From assembly GCF_043951915.1 (NCBI RefSeq), contig NZ_JBINJD010000035.1:1-37571 (forward strand): DNA of 37,571 nucleotides, in the 5' to 3' direction. This stretch comes from Alienimonas sp043951915. Its GTDB lineage: Bacteria > Planctomycetota > Planctomycetia > Planctomycetales > Planctomycetaceae. The position numbers and the translations under genes are program-made. This document shows, one piece after another, positions 23,128 through 30,592 of this stretch. Position 1 is the stretch's first letter, and the number at the start of each line of letters is the position of its first letter. The notes below the pieces were generated by a model. It ran no database searches. It was not told where the DNA came from and worked only from the letters and a program-made list of their open reading frames with translations.

Positions 23128-24744
23128 ATGGCCAAGCAACTCCTCTTCGACGACCCCGCCCGCCTGAAGCTCAAAAAGGGCATCGACACCCTCGCCGACG
23201 CCGTCGCCGTCACGATGGGCCCCCGCGGACGCAACGTCCTCATCGATAAGTCCTTCGGCAACCCCGTCGTCACCAAGGACGGCGTGACCGTCTCCAAGGA
23301 GGTCGAACTGGAGGACCCCTGGGAGCACATGGGCGCCAAGCTCGTCAACGAGGTCGCCTCCAAAACCAGCGACACCGCCGGCGACGGCACCACCACCGCC
23401 ACCGTGCTGGCCCGCGCCGTCTTCCTTGAAGGCCTGCGGAACATCTCCCTGGGCGCCAACCCCCAGGTCGTCCGCCGCGGCATCGAAAAGGCCGTCGCCA
23501 AGTGCGTCGAGACCCTCGAGAGCCTCTCCAAGCCGGTCGAGGGCAAGGGCCAGATCGCCCAGGTCGCCGCCATCTCCGCCAACAACGACAAGGAAATCGG
23601 CGACCTCATCGCCGACGCCTTCGAAAAAGTCGGCCGCGACGGCGTCATCACCATCGAAGAGGGCAAGAGCGGCGAAACCGTCCTCAACCTCGCCGAGGGC
23701 ATGCAGTTCGATAAGGGCTACACCAGCCCCTATTTCGTCAACAACCCGGACACCATGTCCGTCGTGCTGGAGGACGCTTATATCCTCCTGCACGAAAAGA
23801 AAATCTCCAACCTGCGGGACCTCATCCCCCTGCTGGAGAAGATCAGCGGCACCGGCAAGCCGCTGCTGATCATCGCCGAGGACGTCGAGGGCGAGGCCCT
23901 CACCGCCCTGGTGGTGAATAAATTGCGGGGCGTGCTGAACGTCGCCGCCGTCAAGGCCCCCGGCTTCGGCGAGCGTCGCAAGGCCATGCTGCAGGACATC
24001 GCCGTCCTCACCGGCGGCACCTTCGTCTCCGAGGACCTCGGCGTGAAGCTGGAGTCCGTCGAGCTGGAGCACCTCGGCACCGCCAAGAAGGTCGAAGTTA
24101 CCAAGGACGAAACGACCATCATTGAGGGCGGCGGCTCCCAGGAGAACCTGCAAAAACGCGTCGCCCAAATTAAGAAGGGCATCGACGAGACCGACAGCGA
24201 ATACGACCGCGAAAAATTCCAGGAGCGCCTCGCCAAGCTGGTCGGCGGCGTGGCCGTGATCAGCGTCGGCGCCGCCACCGAGGCGGAGATGAAGCAGACC
24301 AAGGCCCGCATGGAGGACGCCCTCCACGCCACCCGCGCGGCCGTGGAGGAGGGCATCCTCCCCGGCGGCGGCACGGCCCTGCTGCGGTGCGTGAAAGGTC
24401 TGGACGAGGTGAAGGCGAAGGGCGACGAGAAGGTCGGCGTGGCGATCGTCCGCAAGGCCCTGCTGGCCCCGACCCGCCAGATCGCCAAGAACGCCGGCCA
24501 GGACGGCAGCGTCGTCGCCGACGAGGTCCTCCGCAGCGAAGGCCCGCACGGCTACAACGCCCTGACCGGCGAATACGAGGACCTGTTCGCCGCCGGCGTG
24601 ATCGACCCGACGAAGGTGGTCAAAAACGCCCTGAGCAACGCCGCCAGCATCGCCGGCCTGATGCTGACCACCCAGGTCCTCGTCACCAAGACCGAGGAGC
24701 CGGGCGAAGACAAGCTGCCGACCGTCGAAGGCGCCGTGCGGTAG
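23128..24744 (+). CDS. groEL: chaperonin GroEL, tailless paralogue
   Basis: A 538-residue chaperonin with AKQLLFDDPARLKLKKGIDT at the N-terminus, TMGPRGRNVLIDKSFG, DTAGDGTTTATVLAR, KAPGFGERRKAMLQDIAVLT and ILPGGGTALLRC. All ATPase landmarks are kept. The C-terminus ends EEPGEDKLPTVEGAVR without the Gly-Gly-Met tail. It differs enough from the first groEL to be an old paralogue and not a recent tandem copy. The ATG at 23128 gives the standard N-terminus; the open frame from 23020 reads through the inverted repeat and is rejected. A strong terminator follows. Confidence 0.95.
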   Translation: MAKQLLFDDPARLKLKKGIDTLADAVAVTMGPRGRNVLIDKSFGNPVVTKDGVTVSKEVELEDPWEHMGAKLVNEVASKTSDTAGDGTTTATVLARAVFLEGLRNISLGANPQVVRRGIEKAVAKCVETLESLSKPVEGKGQIAQVAAISANNDKEIGDLIADAFEKVGRDGVITIEEGKSGETVLNLAEGMQFDKGYTSPYFVNNPDTMSVVLEDAYILLHEKKISNLRDLIPLLEKISGTGKPLLIIAEDVEGEALTALVVNKLRGVLNVAAVKAPGFGERRKAMLQDIAVLTGGTFVSEDLGVKLESVELEHLGTAKKVEVTKDETTIIEGGGSQENLQKRVAQIKKGIDETDSEYDREKFQERLAKLVGGVAVISVGAATEAEMKQTKARMEDALHATRAAVEEGILPGGGTALLRCVKGLDEVKAKGDEKVGVAIVRKALLAPTRQIAKNAGQDGSVVADEVLRSEGPHGYNALTGEYEDLFAAGVIDPTKVVKNALSNAASIAGLMLTTQVLVTKTEEPGEDKLPTVEGAVR

Positions 24745-24763
24745 TCGGACTGTTCAGTCCGAC
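24744..24763. repeat. short perfect hairpin after groEL
   Basis: GTCGGACT-GTTC-AGTCCGAC begins at the last base of the groEL stop codon. An 8-bp stem with a GTTC loop; it probably protects or helps end the chaperonin mRNA together with the next hairpin. Confidence 0.65.
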
Positions 24764-24780
24764 GTTCAGTGAACGCTTGA

Positions 24781-24810
24781 CAGCCCACCCGGCAACGGGT
24801 GGGCTGTTTT
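24781..24810 (+). terminator. rho-independent terminator of the chaperonin cluster
   Basis: CAGCCCACCC (24781-24790) pairs perfectly with GGGTGGGCTG (24797-24806) around a 6-nt loop and is followed by TTTT. This is a textbook terminator 37 bp after the groEL stop. The rest of the gap to 24978 holds only one arm of a direct repeat (24825-24846). Confidence 0.85.
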
Positions 24811-24824
24811 CATAGACGGTGTGT

Positions 24825-24846
24825 GCCATGCTGTCACCGGCCGGCG
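24825..24846. repeat. left copy of 22-bp direct repeat flanking the island
   Basis: The 22 bp begin GCCATGCTG and end CCGGCCGGCG and match 28127-28148 with one mismatch (G for C at position 9). Together they bracket the low-GC genes and the RAYT. Confidence 0.7.
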
Positions 24847-24978
24847 GAGCGACAGCTAAGCAAAATGGGGTGCCCATGACGAGTTGCATGAGGCTCTCCG
24901 CGGTGTGAACGCATGTCTTTCGGCGAACGCGAACTCTCAACCCTTGGAGGCAGCGTACGGCGGACTTCAAGCTGAGGG

Positions 24979-26073
24979 ATGATCGTTCCTCCGAACCTCC
25001 GCCTAAACCCCTGTGTCCTAGAAAACGGCTCGCCTTCATCTACGGTGAGCAGCCCTATTTCCATTAGAGCCCGTCTCTTGGCTCAACAATTCCTTGCCGA
25101 CATCATCGACCAGCTTGATCTAGCACTAGATCAAGCCGCGGTCAAAGACCGTAATTTTGACCGTTTCGCGATGATGTTAGTCGACAACGTCGTCGAACTA
25201 ACATTACATCGCTTTGCACAGGACCAGGCCAGCGAGAACAGCGTATGGGCCGGCTGGCGCGCACCGAAGAACGACCCAGCAACTGTCAACCGGGCGTTAA
25301 GCCAACAATTCGACGAAAAGGCTAAGGCGTCTTGCCTGCTCGGCCTGATCGATAGCGAGATGAAGGATTCGCTGCTTTCATTACATCAGTTCCGAAACAC
25401 CACTTATCACAATGGTGAACGGCACGAGAGTATCCTCCACGAGCTCAGCATCTTTTATATCCGATGCGCCTGCGAGATTCTCATTGGTTACAAGCCTGGC
25501 TGGTGGTCTGGGGGCACCAGAGATGTCATCTCTCATCGCGCGAAGAAATATCTTGGCGAGGTGAGCATTTTCGATGGCCGCGAGAAGTACCAACAGGCGT
25601 TTCAACGCCTGAAAGCTGTTGCCGAGTCGATGGAATGCAACCTTATCAGCAAGCTGGGATCGCATCTGGAGAAAGAAATCAGCACCGTCGACGAATGGAT
25701 CAGGTGCCTTTCCGAAGACGTGCCGACGCCCGTGTCTCGCGACAGGGTAGTTGTAGAGACACAAGCTTGGGCGTTTGCTCGCACTCAGAAATCGCAGGAC
25801 TTTGCGTCTGCGCATGGCGGGCCCTCCCCCCAATCAGAAGAGTATGTCGACTGGCTAATTGACAACTATCGGTGGCCACAGCATAGGGACCCGATCAGCG
25901 GGTGGAAAAGGCGCTGCACAAACATCCAGAGCGAAACAAATCCGCACGCCGCACTAGTCAAGTACGTGTCATTCATTCGTCAGACTCAGGACTTACGTGA
26001 CGTCATTGGAGAAGCTGTCACAGAGTTCGACTTCTGGGTGCAAGAACAGATCGATCTCGCCAGAGGAAAGTAG
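24979..26073 (+). CDS. HEPN-motif protein 1, unknown family
   Basis: A 364-residue soluble, mainly helical protein in a stretch of clearly lower G+C. HQFRNTTYHNG carries R139-x4-H144, the RX4-6H motif of HEPN ribonuclease-type domains, preceded by a long helix (DQLDLALDQAAV, MMLVDNVVELTLHRF) as in that fold. The C-terminal 170 residues have WWSGGTRDVISHRAKKYLG and repeated Trp/Asp-rich segments I cannot place. HEPN proteins are common in toxin-antitoxin and phage-defence systems; nuclease activity here is inference. The start is uncertain: ATG 24979 or GTG 25045, neither with a good ribosome site. A repeat follows 46 bp downstream. Confidence 0.7.
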   Translation: MIVPPNLRLNPCVLENGSPSSTVSSPISIRARLLAQQFLADIIDQLDLALDQAAVKDRNFDRFAMMLVDNVVELTLHRFAQDQASENSVWAGWRAPKNDPATVNRALSQQFDEKAKASCLLGLIDSEMKDSLLSLHQFRNTTYHNGERHESILHELSIFYIRCACEILIGYKPGWWSGGTRDVISHRAKKYLGEVSIFDGREKYQQAFQRLKAVAESMECNLISKLGSHLEKEISTVDEWIRCLSEDVPTPVSRDRVVVETQAWAFARTQKSQDFASAHGGPSPQSEEYVDWLIDNYRWPQHRDPISGWKRRCTNIQSETNPHAALVKYVSFIRQTQDLRDVIGEAVTEFDFWVQEQIDLARGK

Positions 26074-26118
26074 TATCGCCGGGCGGGCGGGTGGCAGGGG
26101 CGGCAAGGGGTGACTAGG

Positions 26119-26212
26119 CCGTCCGGCGAGGTAGCATGGTTCTGAGCTGGGCGCCATGCTCAACCACCGTGTCCGCTTCGCTACCGAGCCGTGGGAGCAT
26201 GGCACCCGACGC
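26119..26212. repeat. repeat following HEPN gene 1
   Basis: The first 35 bp (from CCGTCCGGCGAGGTAGCATG) match 27014-27048 at 31 of 35 positions. They continue into GCCATGCT ... AGCATGGC, an inverted pair. The element fills the gap between the two HEPN genes. Confidence 0.65.
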
Positions 26213-26290
26213 TCCTGCCCATCCACCTGGCCGCATTTCTCACCACCGTGACGAAGAAACAATAGTTAGCCCGGCAACCCAACGCCCACC

Positions 26291-26974
26291 ATGTCAAACG
26301 GTTTTCTCTCAAATTCGTGGACGTTCATCGACATGGCCGACGAGGCTGCGGTTCGTAGCACCGCCGAATGCGGCAACAATGAAAGCACTCGTTCGCACGA
26401 TCCGATTGTGGCAGTGGTATTTGCCGCCGCTGCAACAGAGGCATTTATGTGTGAACTTGCCGCGTTCGCAGAATTCAATCCTCGTAACGCTGCGACGCTC
26501 TCGCCTCAAGAGTCCACAATTCATCAGTTCCGAGACATCTACAACGAACTTGAGTCTTCAAAAGGCTCGTTAGTCGCGAAGTACAGCTTGGCTCTTGGAA
26601 TGTTCACCGGCCAACCCGCAAAGAAAGGCACATCGCCCTTTCAAGACTTTGCTTTGTTAGTAGATCTCAGAAACTCGCTCATCCACTCAAAACTCTCTCG
26701 CATCGAGATAGACAAAGCGTGCACAGCAACAATGCAGTTCCCCAAAATCATCAGCAAGCTGGCTAGAACCGGCACCCTGGCACCAATTCCACCAGAGAAC
26801 ACGCTGACCAGTTGGGTGCAACTGGTCTCTACCCCAGCGGCCGCAGTTTGGGCTGTTCGGTCAGCAGGTGATATAATCAAGGAAGTCATCACCTCCGTCC
26901 CCAAGAGCATCTTACATGATACGTTGTCGTTTCACTACATGCACAAACTGAACTCTCTAAAATCTGTCAGATAA
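26291..26974 (+). CDS. HEPN-motif protein 2, unknown family
   Basis: A 227-residue helical protein, low G+C like its neighbour. An early helix AAATEAFMCELAAFAEF and later LLVDLRNSLIHSKLSR with R127-x4-H132 match the two core helices of HEPN domains. It shows no evident sequence similarity to HEPN protein 1 beyond the motif. The ATG at 26291 is the first start and precedes the helix set. Same strand as protein 1, 217 bp downstream, but a repeat separates them, so they may be separate acquisitions and not an operon. Ribonuclease or toxin function is inference from the motif. Confidence 0.7.
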   Translation: MSNGFLSNSWTFIDMADEAAVRSTAECGNNESTRSHDPIVAVVFAAAATEAFMCELAAFAEFNPRNAATLSPQESTIHQFRDIYNELESSKGSLVAKYSLALGMFTGQPAKKGTSPFQDFALLVDLRNSLIHSKLSRIEIDKACTATMQFPKIISKLARTGTLAPIPPENTLTSWVQLVSTPAAAVWAVRSAGDIIKEVITSVPKSILHDTLSFHYMHKLNSLKSVR

Positions 26975-27013
26975 ACGAATGGACGACGACGCCAGGTGCC
27001 TGGGGCAGCCTGA

Positions 27014-27048
27014 CCGTCCGGCGGGGTGGCATGGTTCTGGACTGGGCG
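27014..27048. repeat. repeat following HEPN gene 2
   Basis: A 35-bp copy (31 of 35 identical) of the element at 26119-26153. It begins 40 bp after the HEPN 2 stop and leads directly into the first long repeat. Confidence 0.65.
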
Positions 27049-27240
27049 GCGGGTGGCACTGGTGAGTTCCATCAGCACCTTGCCCTTTCGGGTGCCACTG
27101 GCTCTGCCAGTGCGGGGCGACTTCCGAAGCACCGGTCCCGTCCGGAATCGTTCGTGACTCATCCCGGCACTGGCAAAGCCAGTGGCACACGACGGGGGCA
27201 AGGCGTGATTGCGACCGTGGGAGACGTTCGGCAACCTGAC
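27047..27240. repeat. long direct repeat A with inverted REP units
   Basis: About 194 bp, closely matching copy B at 27298-27490. It contains two opposed hairpin units at 27092-27112 and 27168-27188, each built on CACTGGC-NNN-GCCAGTG. This is the paired REP layout that RAYT enzymes act on. Confidence 0.85.
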
Positions 27241-27297
27241 GACGTGGCCCTTTCCCGCCCTGACGGGCCGTCGGGCGTCACTGGTCGCGTCCGACGG

Positions 27298-27490
27298 CGG
27301 CGGGTGGCACTGGTGAGTTCCATCAGCACCTTGCCCTTTCGGGTGCCACTGGCTTTGCCAGTGCTGGGCGACTTCCGGAGACCGTTCCCGTTCCGAATCG
27401 TTCGTGACTCACCCTGCCACTGGCAAAGCCAGTGGCACACGACGGGGGCAAGGCATGGTTGCGGCCGTTCAAGGCGGCCGGCAATCTGAT
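27298..27490. repeat. long direct repeat B with inverted REP units
   Basis: About 193 bp, offset 250-251 bp from copy A. Hairpin units are at 27343-27363 and 27418-27438, with perfect 7-bp stems and 3-nt loops. The copy ends 3 bp before the RAYT start codon, so the transposase leader is made of its own repeat. Confidence 0.85.
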
Positions 27491-27493
27491 TGC

Positions 27494-28093
27494 ATGTCCA
27501 CCTCCCGACCCGACGGGCCGCACCGCAAACGGGTGAAGCACGTGCACGAGCCCGGGGACCTGCACGAACTCACCTTCTCGACCTACCGGCGCAAGCCGCT
27601 GCTCACCAACGATCGGTGGCGGGGGTACTTTTGCGACGCCCTCGCCGAGGCGCTGCCGGCGGCCGGGTGGCAGTTGGCGGCGTGGGTCGTGATGCCGGAG
27701 CACGTGCATCTGCTCGTTTGGCCCGTCGAACCGACCGACGCGGACGTGCCGGGGCTGCTCCGGCGGACGAAGCGGCCCTGCTCCCTGCGGATCAAGGACG
27801 ACCTGACCGCCGCCGGGAGCCGGCTGCTGGACGACCTGACCGTGCGGGAACGCCCGGGGCGGACCGCGTTCCGGTTCTGGCAGGAAGGGCCGGGGTACGA
27901 CCGCAACCTCCGCACGCCCGCCGCCGTGCGGGCGGCGATCGATTACATCCACGCCAACCCGGTTCGGCGGGGGTTGGTGAACCGGCCGACGGACTGGGTT
28001 TGGTCCAGCGCCCGCGCGTTCGCCCCGGACGTTCCCGCGACGGCGGACGACCCGCCGCTCACGCCGTTGCCGCCCCACCTGTGGGACGGGTGA
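27494..28093 (+). CDS. REP-associated tyrosine transposase (RAYT)
   Basis: A 199-residue Y1 (HUH) nuclease of the IS200/IS605-related RAYT group. The HUH pair is H70-V-H72 in MPEHVHLLVWP. The catalytic tyrosine is Y151 in DYIHANPVRRGLV. LTFSTYRRKPLL is the usual N-terminal strand. These enzymes bind REP hairpins and nick single-stranded DNA, and are thought to spread REPs without moving themselves. The ATG at 27494 lies just after repeat B. The gene is GC-rich like the chromosome, unlike the HEPN genes before it. All catalytic residues are present, so it may be active. Confidence 0.92.
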   Translation: MSTSRPDGPHRKRVKHVHEPGDLHELTFSTYRRKPLLTNDRWRGYFCDALAEALPAAGWQLAAWVVMPEHVHLLVWPVEPTDADVPGLLRRTKRPCSLRIKDDLTAAGSRLLDDLTVRERPGRTAFRFWQEGPGYDRNLRTPAAVRAAIDYIHANPVRRGLVNRPTDWVWSSARAFAPDVPATADDPPLTPLPPHLWDG

Positions 28094-28102
28094 GCGACAG
28101 GG

Positions 28103-28148
28103 CGGCGGGGTTCGGCTGGATTGGGCGCCATGCTCTCACCGGCCGGCG
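28103..28148. repeat. repeat after the RAYT with right copy of 22-bp direct repeat
   Basis: Starts 10 bp after the RAYT stop. CGGCGGGG and TTGGGCGCCATGCTC resemble the elements after both HEPN genes. The last 22 bp (28127-28148) match 24825-24846 with one mismatch and close the island. Confidence 0.6.
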
Positions 28149-28189
28149 CAGGGGAGCAGGCGGCGGCTGGACGCGCGGCGGTCGGCGCG

Positions 28190-29098
28190 TCAGTCGTTCG
28201 ACCAGCCGCCGTCGACTTCGGAGCCGGCGGCCATCGGCTCGAACACGTTGCCGTCCGTGTTCGGGGCGGGGGGCGGGTCCTCCATCTGCACCTTGTGGAC
28301 CGTGCGGGCTTGGTAGGCCTCCACCATGCCGGGGGTCAGGTGATGGGCGACATTGGCCGCCTTGCCCATCCCGCCGACGATCGTCTCGTCCCGCGGGTCG
28401 CTCGCCATCTCGACCAGCGCCTCGATCGCCTCCCGAACGTCGTAGACGGGGGGGATCGGCACGGCTTTGCGGCCGGTCGTGTTGGCGGCGTGCTCGAAGA
28501 ACGGCGTGTCCAGCGCCATCGGCATCACGGTGCAGACGCGGACGTTCTCCACCCCCTCCACGCTCAATTCCTGCCGCAGGACGTCGCCGAGGCCGACGAC
28601 CCCGTACTTCGCCGCCGTGTAGGCCGCGTAGTAGGGGGCGGGAATCTTGCCGAGGACCGAGGCGACGTTCACCAGCGTCCCCGCCGGCCCGCCGGCCCGG
28701 GCCCGGAACCGCCGCAGGGCGACGTGGCTGCCGTGGACCACGCCGAGCAGCGTGGTGCGGATCACGGCGTCGTGCACCGCCAGCGGCGTCTCGTGGAACC
28801 GGCCGACCGCGCCGACGCCGGCGACGTTGTACCAGAGGTCGATCGGCCCGAACTCGGCCTCGGCCCGCTCGGCCAGGCGTTCGACCTGATCGGGGTCGCC
28901 CACGTCGGTGACCGCGGCGACGGCCCGGCCGCCGGCGGCCTCGCATTCGCGGGCCAGTTCGTCCAGCAGTTCCCCCCGCCGGGCCGCCAGCACGAGCGAC
29001 GCCCCGCGGGCCGCCAACTCCCGGGCGGTTCCCTTGCCCAGCCCGCTGGAGGCCCCGGTGAGGACGACGACTTTTTCGGCGAGGGTTCGATCGGCCAT
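28190..29098 (-). CDS. short-chain dehydrogenase/reductase (SDR)
   Basis: A 302-residue classical SDR. TGASSGLG (14-21) binds the NAD(P) cofactor, NVAG (91-94) follows, Ser147 lies in NVASVLG, and Y160-x3-K164 (YTAAK) completes the catalytic set. The C-terminus ends with a polar tail (EPMAAGSEVDGGWSND). It catalyses an NAD(P)-dependent oxidation or reduction of an unknown alcohol/ketone. The start is the ATG at 29098 (MADRTLAEKVVVLTG); an upstream extension is Arg/Pro-rich and unconvincing. It converges with the RAYT across 96 bp and is divergent from the small gene at 29394. The 295-bp gap up to 29393 holds nothing I can name. Confidence 0.92.
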   Translation of the reverse strand: MADRTLAEKVVVLTGASSGLGKGTARELAARGASLVLAARRGELLDELARECEAAGGRAVAAVTDVGDPDQVERLAERAEAEFGPIDLWYNVAGVGAVGRFHETPLAVHDAVIRTTLLGVVHGSHVALRRFRARAGGPAGTLVNVASVLGKIPAPYYAAYTAAKYGVVGLGDVLRQELSVEGVENVRVCTVMPMALDTPFFEHAANTTGRKAVPIPPVYDVREAIEALVEMASDPRDETIVGGMGKAANVAHHLTPGMVEAYQARTVHKVQMEDPPPAPNTDGNVFEPMAAGSEVDGGWSND

Positions 29099-29393
29099 GG
29101 CGACGAGGCAGGTCCGGGGGCGAGGCAGGAGGGGACGCCGCACAGGATGCAATCCTCATACCGTCCCGCCGGACCCCCGCCGCCCCGGCTGACTCCGGCC
29201 CGCCGGGCGGGGCGTGTCAATCCGGAGGTTCCCGGCGGCGCCGCGCCCTCGGCCCCCGAGCCGGCGACGGCCGGTTCGACGGCGGACGCGACGCAGCCGC
29301 CCCGGCGACAATGGACGCACGGACGGCGGGGTCTCACGGACGGCGAGTCCGGCCCCGCCGCCCCGACACCCGAGCGTTCGAGAGGAGTCTTCG

Positions 29394-29525
29394 ATGGCTG
29401 GCAAAAGCGGCAACCAAAGCGGTCAGTCCGGCGCCAAGGGCGGCCAATCCGGCCAGGGCGAGAAAGGCGTGAAGGGCGGCCAAGGCGGCCAGGGCGGCAA
29501 GGGGACGCCCGGCTCCCACAAGTAA
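29394..29525 (+). CDS. 43-aa Gly/Gln/Lys-rich small protein
   Basis: A 43-residue protein made of Gly, Gln, Lys and Ser (MAGKSGNQSGQSGAKGGQSG and on, ending GTPGSHK). It has no hydrophobic core, so it is likely disordered and very basic. It has one of the best ribosome sites in the window (GAGGAG 6 nt before ATG) and a strong terminator right after, which argues it is a real, well-expressed single-gene unit. No family recognised; it faintly resembles small Gly/Lys-rich stress proteins. Function unknown. Confidence 0.75.
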   Translation: MAGKSGNQSGQSGAKGGQSGQGEKGVKGGQGGQGGKGTPGSHK

Positions 29526-29542
29526 GCCCCGGGCGACCGTCT

Positions 29543-29583
29543 CGACAGCCCGCCCGGCGCCGGGCGGGCTGTCGTTTATTTTT
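29543..29583 (+). terminator. strong rho-independent terminator
   Basis: A perfect 32-bp palindrome (29543-29574; left half CGACAGCCCGCCCGGC) is followed by TTTATTTTT. It is 17 bp after the small-protein stop. Confidence 0.92.
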
Positions 29584-29599
29584 TCCGCGGGGAGATTTC

Positions 29600-30205
29600 G
29601 TTCAAAAACGAACCGGGACCGCCCTGCTGGACGCGCTGCCGCCGCCGGACGCCGCGATCGAAAGCGACCGCGGCAGTTTTCGGGTCGAACTCTGGCCGCC
29701 GCGGCCGGAGCGGCCCGCCGACGTCGCCCCGCCCCGCGACCGCTGGGGACGTGAGAACCCCGAGGGGACCTGGGACGCCGCCAAGCTGGTCCGGCTGATC
29801 GCGACCTTCGCCGACGCCCGCGGCCCGGACTTTTCCAAGGAGGAGTTCCTGCGGTGGGCGCTGATCGGGTGCGGGACGGTGAACCGCTACTGCGGGTCCT
29901 GGCGGGCCGCCCGCGTCGCCGCCGGGCTCTCGCCCGCGCCGGCCCGCCGCGACCGCACCGCGGCGACGCTGCACCGCCTGCTGAAAACGCTGCACCTCAA
30001 CCGCGACCGCCGCACGCCGCTGACCGCCGAGGAACTGGCCCGGGCCGCCGGCGTCGGGCGGGGGCCGATCGAGCGGCTCGGCGGCGTGAAGCACCTGCGG
30101 AGCCTCTACCGCCTCTGGGCCGCCCGGCCGGCCCCGCCGGCCGCCGACAAGCCGGCCGCCGACAAGCCGGCCGCCGACAAGCCGGCCGCCGCCCCGACGC
30201 CGTAG
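29600..30205 (+). CDS. helix-turn-helix-like protein without a standard start
   Basis: About 200 codons are open from just after the terminator. Two related units appear: GTWDAAKLVRLIATFAD leading to GTVNRYCGSWRAARVAAGL, and a second with PLTAEELARAAGVGRGPIERLG leading to SLYRLW. They resemble the small helical 'homing-endonuclease-associated' repeats that bind DNA. The tail has three PAADK repeats. No ATG, GTG or TTG lies in frame between the terminator and codon ~92 (a GTG inside the first unit). GGGGAG at 29589 would suit a start near 29600, where only GTT is found. Either a rare start (CTG 29624/29627) or a lost 5' end must be assumed. Confidence 0.5.
   Translation, partial: VQKRTGTALLDALPPPDAAIESDRGSFRVELWPPRPERPADVAPPRDRWGRENPEGTWDAAKLVRLIATFADARGPDFSKEEFLRWALIGCGTVNRYCGSWRAARVAAGLSPAPARRDRTAATLHRLLKTLHLNRDRRTPLTAEELARAAGVGRGPIERLGGVKHLRSLYRLWAARPAPPAADKPAADKPAADKPAAAPTP
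30136..30190. repeat. 15-bp tandem repeat encoding PAADK
   Basis: GCCGGCCGCCGACAA is repeated three times exactly and a fourth time in part, in frame, at the 3' end of the preceding gene. It may vary in copy number between strains. Confidence 0.85.
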
Positions 30206-30303
30206 ACGAAACGTCCTGCCGATCGGACAGTCCGTGAACCGCGGCGACCGCGCCGTCGTTCGCTCTCCGGACTCCTCCCTTCCCGACCCCGACCGAAAAT
30301 CGC

Positions 30304-30444
30304 ATGGACCTCTCGCTGTTACACTGGGGATCGCCCGTCGGCCTCGGCATCTTCCTCGCCGGCCTGGGCGTTTTTCATTGGGGCTTCTTCGCGGGAATCG
30401 CCGCGCTGCACCGCTCCAAGGTCGCCTCCGAACCCCGTCCGTAG
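30304..30444 (+). CDS. 46-aa single-pass membrane peptide
   Basis: ATG at 30304 opens a 46-residue frame to TAG 30442-30444: MDLSLLHWGSPVGLGIFLAG, then LGVFHWGFFAGIAALHRSK and a short polar tail (VASEPRP). One long hydrophobic segment with paired HWG motifs and a basic end points to a small inner-membrane protein with the C-terminus in the cytoplasm. The frame is in a region with no competing gene. No clear ribosome site, as often in this genome. No family recognised. It lies between the HTH-like gene and the DUF202 gene on the same strand; a link is not shown. Confidence 0.55.
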   Translation: MDLSLLHWGSPVGLGIFLAGLGVFHWGFFAGIAALHRSKVASEPRP

Positions 30445-30592
30445 GGCGAACGAACCGCTCGGGCGCCCGGAACCGCGCGTCGGTCTCGCCCCGTGGCCGC
30501 ACGAACGGACGGACGGCGGCCCGCCGGCGGGGTCGGGGCCGGCCGCTGGCGGGGCGGGCGGCGGGGGGCGTAGACTGGGGGCGGGGATGACT

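Noticed and set aside
26935..27489. Short frames over the REP repeats giving similar peptides (for example GKASGTRRGQG)
   Set aside because: The likeness comes from the duplicated DNA repeats, not from protein conservation.
24825..28148. Complete composite transposon or integrative element
   Set aside because: No integrase, no terminal inverted repeats and no tRNA target; only a short direct repeat and a RAYT, which is not thought to move whole islands.
29576..30502. Minus-strand frame of 308 codons over the HTH-like gene
   Set aside because: Arg/Gly-rich, begins inside other genes and runs through the terminator; the plus strand has domain-like repeats, although its start is unclear.
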